Below are positions 1 to 7,188 of a DNA stretch of 14,128 bases, piece by piece. The notes beneath the pieces are model-generated. The model ran no database searches. It saw only the letters and a program-made list of their open reading frames with translations, and was not told the origin of the DNA. Within the stretch, counting starts at the first letter, position 1; each line of letters opens with the position of its first letter. Made by a program: the position numbers and the translations under genes. Source of the stretch: JAHFJU01 sp964354865 (lineage in GTDB: Bacteria > Patescibacteriota > Gracilibacteria > UBA1369 > UM-FILTER-53-11); the NCBI GenBank assembly GCA_964354865.1, contig CAYHBN010000038.1, forward strand, positions 1-14,128, in the 5' to 3' direction.

Positions 1-1
1 A

Positions 2-682
2 CCGCTTCTTATTGCGCAAGATTCAGGTGGTGTATTGAAGTTTAATTCGTATCCTATTGCGTGCCCTGCTCCGGTTGTTCCGCCAGCTCCTGCTGAACCC
101 GCTCCTGTTCCAGTACCAGAGCCAATTCCGGTACCGGTTCCAGAACCAGCGCCAGTAGTACCCCCGGTTCCCGTTGAGCCGGTTCCCGTTGAGCCACAGC
201 CATCTCCAGTTCCTCAGCAAAATCAGGGCTCTGTGCCGGTACGTTTAGGTGCAGCGGGTGAAATTCGTATCGACGCACTATCTCTCTTTACTCCGGGGCC
301 GACAACTGCGGTAAAATCGAATGTGCATATGTATGATGCAAAAGGGGAGTACTCATCTATTAAAATTCCGGCAATGCCTCGAGTGACAAATTATCGAGTC
401 GATGTTGATGCCCGTGCGACAACGGTTGATGCGCTCTATTCGTTGAGTGTCACAACAAAAGGCGCTCTTGTTTCTACTTCAAAGTCTCAAACTGTAAATA
501 GTGTAAATTGGAAAACGTACTCATACACCATTACGGTCCCCGCAAATACAGCAGTGGAGCTTCGTCTTGTGAGTGGCATAGCTGCAGGGCGTACTCAAGC
601 GGGAATAGTACGTCAACATGAGGTGCGTGCAATTCGATTTACTACACAGCAAAACTCGATGATTAAGCCGTTAATCCGTTAA
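2..682 (+). CDS. Proline-rich surface protein, C-terminal part (5' end outside window)
   Basis: This frame is open from the first bases of the window, so it is the 3' end of a longer gene; a TTG at 35 could be read as a start but an open frame precedes it. The visible 226 residues begin with about 11 residues of an upstream domain. Next comes a low-complexity linker of about 55 residues built from Pro, Val, Ala and Glu (repeats such as PVPEP and PVEP), typical of an extended extracellular spacer. The last 150 or so residues are rich in Val, Thr and Ser with alternating hydrophobic positions, suggesting a beta-sandwich like those in carbohydrate-binding or other surface modules. I see no catalytic motif. 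The linker resembles the one in the S-layer-homology protein at 3043, so both are probably cell-surface proteins. The family is not recognised. Confidence 0.75.
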   Translation, partial: PLLIAQDSGGVLKFNSYPIACPAPVVPPAPAEPAPVPVPEPIPVPVPEPAPVVPPVPVEPVPVEPQPSPVPQQNQGSVPVRLGAAGEIRIDALSLFTPGPTTAVKSNVHMYDAKGEYSSIKIPAMPRVTNYRVDVDARATTVDALYSLSVTTKGALVSTSKSQTVNSVNWKTYSYTITVPANTAVELRLVSGIAAGRTQAGIVRQHEVRAIRFTTQQNSMIKPLIR

Positions 683-691
683 CGAACACGC

Positions 692-725
692 TCGTCTCCG
701 TCATTCTAACGGAACGATGTTTTTC
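692..725 (+). terminator. Intrinsic terminator after the proline-rich protein
   Basis: TCGT (692-695) and TCCGT (697-701) pair with ACGGA (709-713) and ACGA (714-717). This gives a 9-bp stem with one bulged C and a 7-nt loop, followed by TGTTTTT. It lies 10 nt after the stop codon of the forward gene. There is no T-run on the minus-strand side, so it should act on the forward transcript. Confidence 0.7.
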
Positions 726-733
726 AGTGGTTC

Positions 734-2023
734 CTACGGAGCTTTGCGGTTGATCAAACGTGGGAATGGAATCGACTCTCGTACGTGTTTTAGACCACAA
801 ATCCATGTAACGAGACGTTCAAGTCCTACCCCGAATCCGCTATGCGGGACTGATCCGTATTTACGAAGATCGAGATACCAAGAGAAATCTTCAACGTTTA
901 GTCCGTGCTCTTTAATGCGTGTTACTAAGGTGTCGTAGTCTTCTTCTCTTTGGCTACCACCGTTAACTTCTCCATAACCTGGCACAATTAAGTCTGCGCA
1001 TAACACACGTGTCTCGTCAGAGGGATCACGTTTCATATAAAACGCCTTCACTCCAGCGGGATAGTTTTCGACAAACACGGGACGGTCAAACATGTTTGCC
1101 AACGCAACTTCTTCTTCGGCACCGAAGTCGTCATCGAATTTTGCGCTGTAGCCTGCGTCTATCAATTTTTGAACCGCGTCTTTATGGGTAATGTGATGAA
1201 AGGGCGCTTTCACGCGTTCAAGCTCTGCAACGTCGCGTTCAATAATAGCCAGGTCGGCGCGGTGTTTTGCCAATACTTTGTCCATCACATGCAAAAATAA
1301 TCCTTCTTGAATATCCATATTTTGTTTTTGATCACAGAACGGCATTTCAGCATCCATCATCCAAAATTCAATAAGGTGTCGTCGTGTTTTAGATTTTTCT
1401 GCACGGAATACGGGGCCAAAGTCGTACACACGCCCTAGGCTTGAAATAGCAGCCTCTAAGTATAGCTGACCTGATTGTGTCAGGTATGCTTTTCCCATGT
1501 CGAAGTAGTCGACCGAGAATAACGTTGTTGTTCCTTCACAGGCGCTCGGTGTAAAAATAGGGGAGTCAAAGCGAGTAAAACCGTGATCAGCTAGGTATTC
1601 AAACATCGCATACATAATGGTATGACGAATTCTCAAAATAGCGGCCTGCTTATTTGAGCGAATCCATAAATGGCGGTTATCAAGCAAAAAGTCGGGGCCA
1701 TGTTCTTTGTTCCCGATAGGGTATTCTTCAGTTGGATTTTGAAAAATCGAAATTTCTTGTACATCGATTTCAAAAACTCCTTCGCGCTTTGGGTGTTTGC
1801 GTACGTATCCGATAATCGCTACCGACGCTTCTTGATTTAACTTTTTTGCAGTTTCAAATGCCTCTGGGGTCGCCTTCTCATTCACAATGCATTGAGTGAT
1901 TCCTGTTCCGTCACGCACCTCAAGAAAGCCTATTTTACCGCTGAAACGTGAGTTAAACATCCATCCTTGTAAGGTGACTGACTGGTCTACATGTTCAGAA
2001 AATTGAGAGATAGAAGCGATCAT
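734..2023 (-). CDS. asnS: Asparaginyl-tRNA synthetase
   Basis: A 429-aa class IIb aminoacyl-tRNA synthetase that charges tRNA-Asn with asparagine using ATP, in the cytoplasm. Residues 1-100 form the OB-fold anticodon-binding domain. The catalytic core shows LTQSGQLYLE (181-190), motif 2 with FRAEKSKTRRH (206-216) followed by EFWMMDAEM, and motif 3 GFGVGLERL (396-404), ending in the IPFPR signature of AsnRS/AspRS. The pattern EFWM after motif 2 and the glycine-rich PGYGEVNGGSQRE stretch favour AsnRS over AspRS. Length is slightly below the usual 430-470 aa. The ATG lies 15 nt after the stop of the ankyrin gene and has no Shine-Dalgarno, so the two are probably cotranscribed. An intact AsnRS implies direct charging of tRNA-Asn. 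Confidence 0.96.
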   Translation of the reverse strand: MIASISQFSEHVDQSVTLQGWMFNSRFSGKIGFLEVRDGTGITQCIVNEKATPEAFETAKKLNQEASVAIIGYVRKHPKREGVFEIDVQEISIFQNPTEEYPIGNKEHGPDFLLDNRHLWIRSNKQAAILRIRHTIMYAMFEYLADHGFTRFDSPIFTPSACEGTTTLFSVDYFDMGKAYLTQSGQLYLEAAISSLGRVYDFGPVFRAEKSKTRRHLIEFWMMDAEMPFCDQKQNMDIQEGLFLHVMDKVLAKHRADLAIIERDVAELERVKAPFHHITHKDAVQKLIDAGYSAKFDDDFGAEEEVALANMFDRPVFVENYPAGVKAFYMKRDPSDETRVLCADLIVPGYGEVNGGSQREEDYDTLVTRIKEHGLNVEDFSWYLDLRKYGSVPHSGFGVGLERLVTWICGLKHVRESIPFPRLINRKAP

Positions 2024-2038
2024 AAAGTGAGTGGGTGA

Positions 2039-2764
2039 TTATTTAGACGGGGTTATTTTAACGCGGTTCGCCGTTTGTACATAGTTCTTTTCTATCGCAA
2101 GGTCATAGGCGGTTTTTCCTTCTGTTGAACGAATAGAAAGGTCTGTTCCCGAAGCAATGAGGAGGTCGAATACCGCCGCATTTTCGGTCTCTGATCTTTC
2201 TCTGTATAAGAGTGCTGCCATTAATGGCGTTCGGTTATATGAATCAACGGCATTTACGTTTGCTCCCTTTTTTATAAGGAATTCAATCATTTCTTTTGAG
2301 TTCCAGGTTGCCGCATCATGAAGAGGAGTTGAATTCAGCCTTTCGTTATCCACCTGATTAATATCGATTCCCGTTGTTAGTAGTTTTTCGATTGCCGCGG
2401 TGCGTTCTTTTTGAACCGCGAGAAAAATATTGTCATCATCGAGTGATTGTAAGAAAAATGAGCCACCAACGATTGTCGCAATAAGTAACACGCCACTGAA
2501 AAATGCGGCGATGCGGTGATTTTTAACCCACGCGGTAACCGTATCGAATTTCGCCAATCCCCAGAAAAACAAAAATACAAACAGAAGCATGGTGCCCACA
2601 ATAAATATTTCATATGTCTCTTGAGGCAGATTTATCCACGATGTTCCGTGACCCACTTTGAGCATAACGTCGATACCAAAGGCTGCATGGAGTATGCCTG
2701 CTATAAATACGTATACGGTGGTAATAAACGTGAGCCCAGCGCACAGTTCGAAGAATTTTTTCAT
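2039..2764 (-). CDS. Membrane-anchored ankyrin-repeat protein
   Basis: A 241-aa protein from the ATG at 2764. An in-frame ATG 21 nt upstream is less likely because it overlaps the promoter -10 hexamer. The N-terminal half has three hydrophobic segments: near residues 5-30, about 50-75 and about 85-105. The C-terminal half carries ankyrin repeats with clear signatures: STPLHDAATWNSKEMIEFLIKKGANVNA and NRTPLMAAL followed by a degenerate repeat ending in GKTAYDLAIEKN. Ankyrin repeats bind other proteins; the ligand is unknown. No signal sequence apart from the first membrane segment is visible, so the repeats are probably cytoplasmic or periplasmic depending on topology. It is the first gene of a likely two-gene unit with asnS. 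Confidence 0.85.
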   Translation of the reverse strand: MKKFFELCAGLTFITTVYVFIAGILHAAFGIDVMLKVGHGTSWINLPQETYEIFIVGTMLLFVFLFFWGLAKFDTVTAWVKNHRIAAFFSGVLLIATIVGGSFFLQSLDDDNIFLAVQKERTAAIEKLLTTGIDINQVDNERLNSTPLHDAATWNSKEMIEFLIKKGANVNAVDSYNRTPLMAALLYRERSETENAAVFDLLIASGTDLSIRSTEGKTAYDLAIEKNYVQTANRVKITPSK

Positions 2765-2770
2765 GAAAAA

Positions 2771-2779
2771 AGTATAACA
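2771..2779 (-). promoter_or_regulatory. Extended -10 promoter of the ankyrin gene, leaderless
   Basis: Read on the minus strand, TGTTATACT is an extended -10 (TGn plus TATACT). Six nucleotides separate it from the ATG at 2764, so the predicted start of transcription coincides with the A of the start codon. No good -35 is visible at 16-18 nt. The position also argues against the upstream in-frame ATG at 2785. Confidence 0.6.
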
Positions 2780-2880
2780 CAGCATTTTTAGCTTTTTGTA
2801 GAGGCAGTCTTGGTAATAATTTGCAATCTCACTCGTTTATATAAGCAGAAACGTACTTCATTTTTTAACCTCTTACTCAT

Positions 2881-3030
2881 ATGCTTTGGACTATATTTAT
2901 TATCCTCTTGGTACTCTGGTTACTTGGTATGGTATCTGCATATACACTGGGCGGGTATATTCATATTCTGCTCGTCATTGCTCTTGTCGTCGTTGTAATT
3001 AGACTTATACAAGGACGACGGATTACTTAG
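2881..3030 (+). CDS. 49-aa lmo0937-like (DUF5670) membrane protein
   Basis: A tiny gene of 49 codons that begins MLWTIFIILLVLWLLG and contains SAYTLGGYIHILLVIALVV, ending with RLIQGRR. This matches the lmo0937 family of small bacterial membrane proteins almost along its whole length: two short hydrophobic helices joined by a Gly-rich turn and closed by a positively charged tail. The function of the family is unknown; members often occur near stress or envelope genes. No Shine-Dalgarno is visible and the upstream 100 nt show no strong promoter (TATAAG at 2840-2845 is a weak candidate). It ends 12 nt before the S-layer-homology gene and may be cotranscribed with it. A longer reading frame that overlaps it in another phase has no family resemblance. 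Confidence 0.88.
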   Translation: MLWTIFIILLVLWLLGMVSAYTLGGYIHILLVIALVVVVIRLIQGRRIT

Positions 3031-3042
3031 TACTGACATTCT

Positions 3043-5094
3043 ATGCGCAAAAACTATTCCATATCGGCTTTAGTCATAGTGGCACTAACATTTGTATCTA
3101 CAAATGTTTTTGCCATGAATCCTGCAAGTGATGTTATAGGCACTCGTTATGAAGCTGCCGTTAGAAGTTTGTACGAGCAAGGTATTGTTTCTGGCTACCC
3201 TGATGGAAAATTTAAGCCAAATCTACTGGTGAATCGTGCAGAGTTTGTGGCACTTGTAATGGCGAGTATGAAAATAAATGCATCTCCTGTTTTGAAAAAC
3301 TGTTTTACCGATGTTACTGATCAGTGGTTTGCTCCATCAGTGTGTTATGCAAAATTGAGAGGATGGGTGAGTGGGTATCCCGATGGCATGTTTCGCCCGA
3401 CGCGATTTGTAAATAAGGTAGAGGCGTTCGCTGTTATGGTTCGAGCTCATGGCCTTGTCGATGCGCCAAATCACGTGTTGGCTTTCAACGATCTTATGGC
3501 AGATGGATGGTATGTACCCGCGTTGCGTGCCTCAGATGTAAAAGGGTTGATTGAAGAAAAAAGTGGCAAATTGTATCCGGCGACATATATAACTCGTGGA
3601 AGGATGAGCGATATTGTGTATCGGTTTATGAGTACGGCCGTTGTGCAAAACTCGCCAGTTACTCCTGCCCAATCAGTACCTCAATATGGCGGCGGAGGAG
3701 GAGGTGGTGGAGGTTCGGTATCTGTTGCTATCCCAGCACCTGCTACTTCAAATGACTCTGTTCCGTCTGCGCCAGCGTCGTCAGTGCCAGCTGCTCCTGC
3801 CGCTAACGTAAATACACCAGCTCCTGTTGTTCCACCGGTTGCTACCCCAGTTCAAGTTCCAAATCCTACGCCTGTACCTGCTCCTACTCCTGCACCAATC
3901 CCTGTTGCAAACAGACAACGACTTACCGCGCAAAATTTTGCGTACCTTGGTGCGTTTCGTTTACCAAAAGAAGCAAATGGTGGTTCTCGTTTTGGATATG
4001 GAGGCGGTGCCCTTGCATTGAATCCTCATGGTGACCCTGCTGGCCAGAACGATGGTTATCTTGGATCGTTGTATATCGTCGGACATGAAAATGATCAATT
4101 GGTTGCAGAGGTTACTATCCCTGTTCCAAAAAAACAAAGTGGTCAAAGTGTCGCTAGTTTATCGACGGCTTCTTACTTACAAGGATTTGCCGATATTACC
4201 GGTGGTAAGGCTCAAACCTTTGATGCAGGTAACGGTTATCGCGTTGATGGTCTTGTCTATTTAGAGGCTCAAAATCCACAGAATTCGGGCAAACTCTATT
4301 GGACGGCGCGAACGTATTATAATGTCGATACTTCTGACGATTTGAGCCATGGAATGTCTGATACTAACTTGTCGAATCCGAATGCGCAGGGTATGTGGCG
4401 TCTCGCAAATTTTCACGGATTAACGACCGGTGGTTACATTTTTCCCGCTCCTCAGTATTTCGCTGACCTCTATTTAGGTGGAAAAAGATTAATTTCTGGT
4501 CTTTCTTCTCAACAGGGAGTTTCGGGCACAAGCCAAGGGCCAGCTTTTTTTGCATTTGGTCCGTGGTTTAATTATTCAGGTACAAATCCTCCACAAAATG
4601 GCGCGGTGTTAAATGCTCAGAAACTGGTGAGTTATCCGTATACTGGCCAACCAGATGCAGATAGAGATCCACCAAGTAACTTTCCCGATTACCAGGTTCC
4701 CGATAGTTGGGACGCAGCTGCTTGGGTGTACACGCCAACGCAACATGCCGTTGTAGTAACGGGTCATCGTGCCATGGGAGCGACGTATTATGGTGATGCG
4801 CGACCAAATGACTGTACTATTTACAAAGGCTATCATGGTGAGCCATATGAACCTCGAGTGATTTTTTATGATCCCGCAGATTTGGCGTTGTCGGCCCAGG
4901 GTTTAAAAGATCCGGCGACGATCGTGCCGTACGCAGAGTGGAATCCTGCTCAATATTTGGTAAACACGTGTATGTGGGATTTAACGGGTGCTGCGTATGA
5001 TTCTGAGCGCGGGCTCTTCTACTTACTACATGCAAATGCAGATGTAGAAGATGGTGAACCCACGCCACTTGTGTATGTTTTTTCAGTGAGATAG
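3043..5094 (+). CDS. Secreted S-layer-homology protein with large C-terminal domain
   Basis: A 683-aa exported protein. Residues 1-24 form a signal peptide with a basic start, a hydrophobic core and a probable cut after NVFA. Three S-layer homology repeats follow at about 31-75, 88-137 and 147-195; the first two carry GYPDGKFKPN and GYPDGMFRPT, the usual SLH core. SLH repeats hold proteins to pyruvylated cell-wall polymers, so this is a cell-surface protein. Residues 216-224 are nine consecutive glycines, followed by a Pro/Ala/Ser/Val linker to about 290. The last 390 residues, starting LTAQNFAYLGAFRLP, are rich in aromatic residues and Gly and look like an all-beta, propeller-like domain that I cannot assign to a family. 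No catalytic motif is evident. The gene starts 12 nt after the 49-aa membrane protein. Confidence 0.9.
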   Translation: MRKNYSISALVIVALTFVSTNVFAMNPASDVIGTRYEAAVRSLYEQGIVSGYPDGKFKPNLLVNRAEFVALVMASMKINASPVLKNCFTDVTDQWFAPSVCYAKLRGWVSGYPDGMFRPTRFVNKVEAFAVMVRAHGLVDAPNHVLAFNDLMADGWYVPALRASDVKGLIEEKSGKLYPATYITRGRMSDIVYRFMSTAVVQNSPVTPAQSVPQYGGGGGGGGGSVSVAIPAPATSNDSVPSAPASSVPAAPAANVNTPAPVVPPVATPVQVPNPTPVPAPTPAPIPVANRQRLTAQNFAYLGAFRLPKEANGGSRFGYGGGALALNPHGDPAGQNDGYLGSLYIVGHENDQLVAEVTIPVPKKQSGQSVASLSTASYLQGFADITGGKAQTFDAGNGYRVDGLVYLEAQNPQNSGKLYWTARTYYNVDTSDDLSHGMSDTNLSNPNAQGMWRLANFHGLTTGGYIFPAPQYFADLYLGGKRLISGLSSQQGVSGTSQGPAFFAFGPWFNYSGTNPPQNGAVLNAQKLVSYPYTGQPDADRDPPSNFPDYQVPDSWDAAAWVYTPTQHAVVVTGHRAMGATYYGDARPNDCTIYKGYHGEPYEPRVIFYDPADLALSAQGLKDPATIVPYAEWNPAQYLVNTCMWDLTGAAYDSERGLFYLLHANADVEDGEPTPLVYVFSVR

Positions 5095-5111
5095 GGTAAC
5101 GTATTTTGCGA

Positions 5112-5354
5112 ATGGATTTTATTACCTACATACTACGGTGTGCTGACGACACTTTTTATATTGGATCGACGAATAAACTTGAGAAGCGCCTGCATGAGCA
5201 TAATAATCTTAAATCTGGCGCCCATTACACAAAAATAAGGCGACCCGTTTTGTTGGTATACAGCGAAAAATTTGAGACGATGAGCGAGGCTCGTAAACGT
5301 GAATATGCATTGAAACAGCTTACGAGAAGCGAAAAACTCGCACTCATGCAATAA
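5112..5354 (+). CDS. GIY-YIG nuclease domain protein (YhbQ/UvrC-N type)
   Basis: An 80-aa single-domain GIY-YIG protein. The first half of the motif is TYILRC and the second YIGSTNKLEKRLHEHN, with the conserved Arg in KRL and the Glu in SEARKREYALKQL. The spacing and the YTKIRRPVLLVYSE stretch match stand-alone members of the YhbQ group. These have the fold of UvrC and homing-endonuclease nucleases; in vivo roles are poorly defined (DNA repair or processing is suspected). I chose the ATG at 5112; a TTG two codons upstream is possible. It lies 17 nt after the S-layer-homology gene, and its last codons abut the promoter of engB. Confidence 0.9.
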   Translation: MDFITYILRCADDTFYIGSTNKLEKRLHEHNNLKSGAHYTKIRRPVLLVYSEKFETMSEARKREYALKQLTRSEKLALMQ

Positions 5355-5360
5355 CTTTGC

Positions 5361-5366
5361 TAGAAT
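5361..5366 (+). promoter_or_regulatory. Extended -10 of engB, near-leaderless
   Basis: TGCTAGAAT (5358-5366) is an extended -10. Transcription would start near 5373-5375, at the GTG codon at 5375. No -35 is evident. This favours the GTG over the upstream TTG at 5357, which would lie within the promoter. Confidence 0.5.
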
Positions 5367-5374
5367 GCCGTTCT

Positions 5375-5956
5375 GTGAATATTATTGCTACCATTTCATC
5401 TGCGCAGTTTGTAAAAGGAGTCGTGGCCGCCGACGAAACGTTAACAAACGGCAAACCTCAAATTGCTTTTATTGGGCGTTCGAATGTGGGCAAATCTAGT
5501 TTGATAAATTCACTTACAAAGCAGAAAGGATTGGCGATAACGAGCTCTTCGCCTGGCCGTACGCAGCAAATTAATGTTTTCTTAATTAATAAAGTACTCT
5601 ACTTTTTAGACTTGCCCGGGTATGGTTTTGCAAAAGCTTCAAAAGAGGATCGTGAAAAAATCCAAAAATTAATTGGATGGTATTTATTTGAATCCGGCTA
5701 TCAGCAAAAAATGGTGGTGCTTATTGTCGATATCAACGTTGGTTTAACTGAGACCGATTTAGAGATGATCGATATGCTCGAAGAAGAGGGGAAAAATATT
5801 GTAATTGTCGCAAATAAGGTAGATAGAATGAAAAGCTCACAGCTCCATATGGCGCTTAAAAAGATTCAAGATAAGGTAGAAGTTCATAAAGTAATACCCT
5901 ATTCATCGAAGGCAAAAATCGGAGTGAGGGAGTTGGCGAAAATCCTCTTAAACTAG
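5375..5956 (+). CDS. engB: Ribosome biogenesis GTPase EngB (YsxC/YihA)
   Basis: A 193-aa GTPase of the TrmE-Era-EngA-EngB superfamily that assists late assembly of the large ribosomal subunit. From the GTG start the G1 loop GRSNVGKSS is at about 34-42, the switch region SSSPGRTQ at about 57-64, G3 DLPGYG at about 79-84, G4 NKVD and G5 PYSS near the end. The N-terminal pattern ISSAQFVKG matches the usual EngB start, which is why GTG 5375 is preferred over TTG 5357 (6 codons longer). Length fits the family (about 195 aa). It is encoded downstream of the GIY-YIG gene but seems to have its own promoter, and it converges on the TspO gene with a 21-nt gap and no obvious terminator. Confidence 0.95.
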   Translation: MNIIATISSAQFVKGVVAADETLTNGKPQIAFIGRSNVGKSSLINSLTKQKGLAITSSSPGRTQQINVFLINKVLYFLDLPGYGFAKASKEDREKIQKLIGWYLFESGYQQKMVVLIVDINVGLTETDLEMIDMLEEEGKNIVIVANKVDRMKSSQLHMALKKIQDKVEVHKVIPYSSKAKIGVRELAKILLN

Positions 5957-5977
5957 GGCCTCTGAAAAACCTGGTTA

Positions 5978-6454
5978 CTAGTTCAAAACGACGAACATAT
6001 AGTTCAAGTAGCCTGCAAATGAAACCCAAAGAATGTAGGGAAACAAAAGTGCAGCTGCCGTTTTTGAGTGCTTTGAAAACTCGACCATTGTCCAGATGAT
6101 GCTTGCCCACAGTGCAAGAATAATAGCGAATGCTCCGTGCGGATTGTGTAATCCGAAAAATATGACAGACCACAAAACGTTCAACAGTAATTGAGCGCCG
6201 AAAACAGAAAGTGCTTTTTGAACGCCTTCTTTTCGAATTCCTTTCTGCCAAATCAAGTATGCCGCAATACCCATGAGCGCATAGAGCGTCGTCCAAACTG
6301 GACCGAATATCCAATTTGGAGGAGAGAGCAAAGGTTTATTAAGTGTTACGTACCAAGTTTTAACTGATTGCATGGTAAAGAATGAGCCGATGATGCCAGC
6401 GGCCTCACAGATAAGAATGAATACACCACATTTTAATATGTTATTTATTTTCAT
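5978..6454 (-). CDS. tspO: TspO/MBR family membrane protein
   Basis: A 158-aa integral membrane protein with five predicted helices. Family hallmarks are clear: TWYVTLNKPLLSPPNWIFGPVWTTLYALMG (residues 33-62, with the conserved WY, KP, PP and FGPVWT positions), AYLIWQ, QLLLNVLWSVIFF (88-100), and PYILWVSFAGYLN (139-151). TspO proteins bind tetrapyrroles, sterols or similar ligands and have been linked to stress signalling and porphyrin handling; the ligand here cannot be read from the sequence. It is transcribed toward engB, and its promoter region faces that of the structured RNA at 6547. A TAAAAT hexamer ends 6 nt before the ATG; an AGGAG sits 12 nt upstream, rather far for a Shine-Dalgarno. 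Confidence 0.94.
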   Translation of the reverse strand: MKINNILKCGVFILICEAAGIIGSFFTMQSVKTWYVTLNKPLLSPPNWIFGPVWTTLYALMGIAAYLIWQKGIRKEGVQKALSVFGAQLLLNVLWSVIFFGLHNPHGAFAIILALWASIIWTMVEFSKHSKTAAALLFPYILWVSFAGYLNYMFVVLN

Positions 6455-6460
6455 GTAGAA

Positions 6461-6489
6461 ATTTTACTCCTGCAAATAATTATTTGAAA
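6461..6489 (-). promoter_or_regulatory. Putative promoter of the TspO gene
   Basis: On the minus strand, TTTCAA (6489-6484), a 17-nt spacer and TAAAAT (6466-6461) are followed by 6 nt and then the ATG. The spacing predicts a leaderless transcript. The -35 is weak (3 of 6 positions). Confidence 0.45.
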
Positions 6490-6546
6490 CTCATTTCTGC
6501 AGTTATTTTATTAATGGCTTGTTTAAGGCCTTTTTACCATGAGGTA

Positions 6547-6575
6547 TTGCTAAAAATGAAAAACCGAGGTATAAT
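6547..6575 (+). promoter_or_regulatory. Promoter of the large structured RNA
   Basis: TTGCTA (6547-6552), a 17-nt spacer and a consensus TATAAT (6570-6575). This predicts transcription from about 6582. No reading frame of useful length follows, so the product should be an RNA. Confidence 0.65.
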
Positions 6576-6618
6576 AATTATGTAATTGATCTTTAAAAAA
6601 TAAAAACAAAAAAATAGT

Positions 6619-6697
6619 TTTAGGAAGAGTTAAGCAGCTCAAGGTTCGGGCACAAAGATATTGCTTTCAGATGTTTGGCTGTTTAACTCTTCCTAAA
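6619..6697 (+). other. 20-bp inverted repeat (basal stem in the RNA)
   Basis: The arms 6619-6638 and 6678-6697 are complementary over all 20 positions, counting one G-U pair (6634 with 6682). They enclose 39 nt holding a small AAAG/CTTT hairpin (6654-6667). No T-run follows, so it is not a terminator. It is the strongest single structural element in the RNA region. Confidence 0.85.
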
Positions 6698-7103
6698 TCG
6701 TTCCTTCTCGCACATCGTGAGTAGGTCATGTAAAGATACCTCTTATTAAAGCCGATTCATCGACTCGCTTCTCTATCATTCGTGATAGTTAAGACGCTTA
6801 ACAGGGATTTTTCCTTCTAGGTTTCATTTTCCGGGTAGCCCCGAAGGATGAATTTATGAAGAATTGAATTTGATCCAGTTTGTTTTTCTTGGGTGTTTAC
6901 GATCTTTTTACCTCACGGTCTAAAGAAGAAGATACTCAGTGGGTTGAGCAAGAATGTCGGTGACGACGTTTAAGCAAAGGCCACTCCACCTACGCGGAGT
7001 GAGAGAAAGTCTCTCAATACACGTATGATGAAGAATTATAAATTGTCCGCCAGTCGCTCCTCGGAGTCGCTGTAGAAGCAATTCAGTTGTATAGATGGTT
7101 ACG

Positions 7104-7174
7104 GCCTAAAAACCGCTAAAATCTATATGGGAGTCTTAAAACGCTTTACCTGTCTGATGCGGAATGTTTTAGGC
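7104..7174 (+). other. Candidate pseudoknot near the 3' end of the RNA
   Basis: The hairpin at 7090-7127 carries a loop with GCCTAAAA (7104-7111). This is exactly complementary to TTTTAGGC at 7167-7174, outside the hairpin. An 8-bp loop-to-downstream pairing would form a pseudoknot just before the terminator. It competes with the last base pair of the inner GGTT/AACC helix. Confidence 0.5.
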
Positions 7175-7188
7175 GGATGCTACAATTT

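Noticed and set aside
2810..2998. 62-aa forward frame
   Set aside because: It overlaps the 49-aa lmo0937-like gene in another phase. Its sequence has no family resemblance, whereas the shorter frame matches a family end to end.
3700..3905. Gly and Pro codon runs in the SLH gene as a CRISPR or tandem repeat
   Set aside because: The runs are in-frame low-complexity linker codons with variable third positions, not exact DNA repeats with spacers.
6707..6721. Possible terminator within the RNA
   Set aside because: The CTCGC/GTGAG hairpin is short and not followed by a T-run; the RNA most likely continues to 7217.
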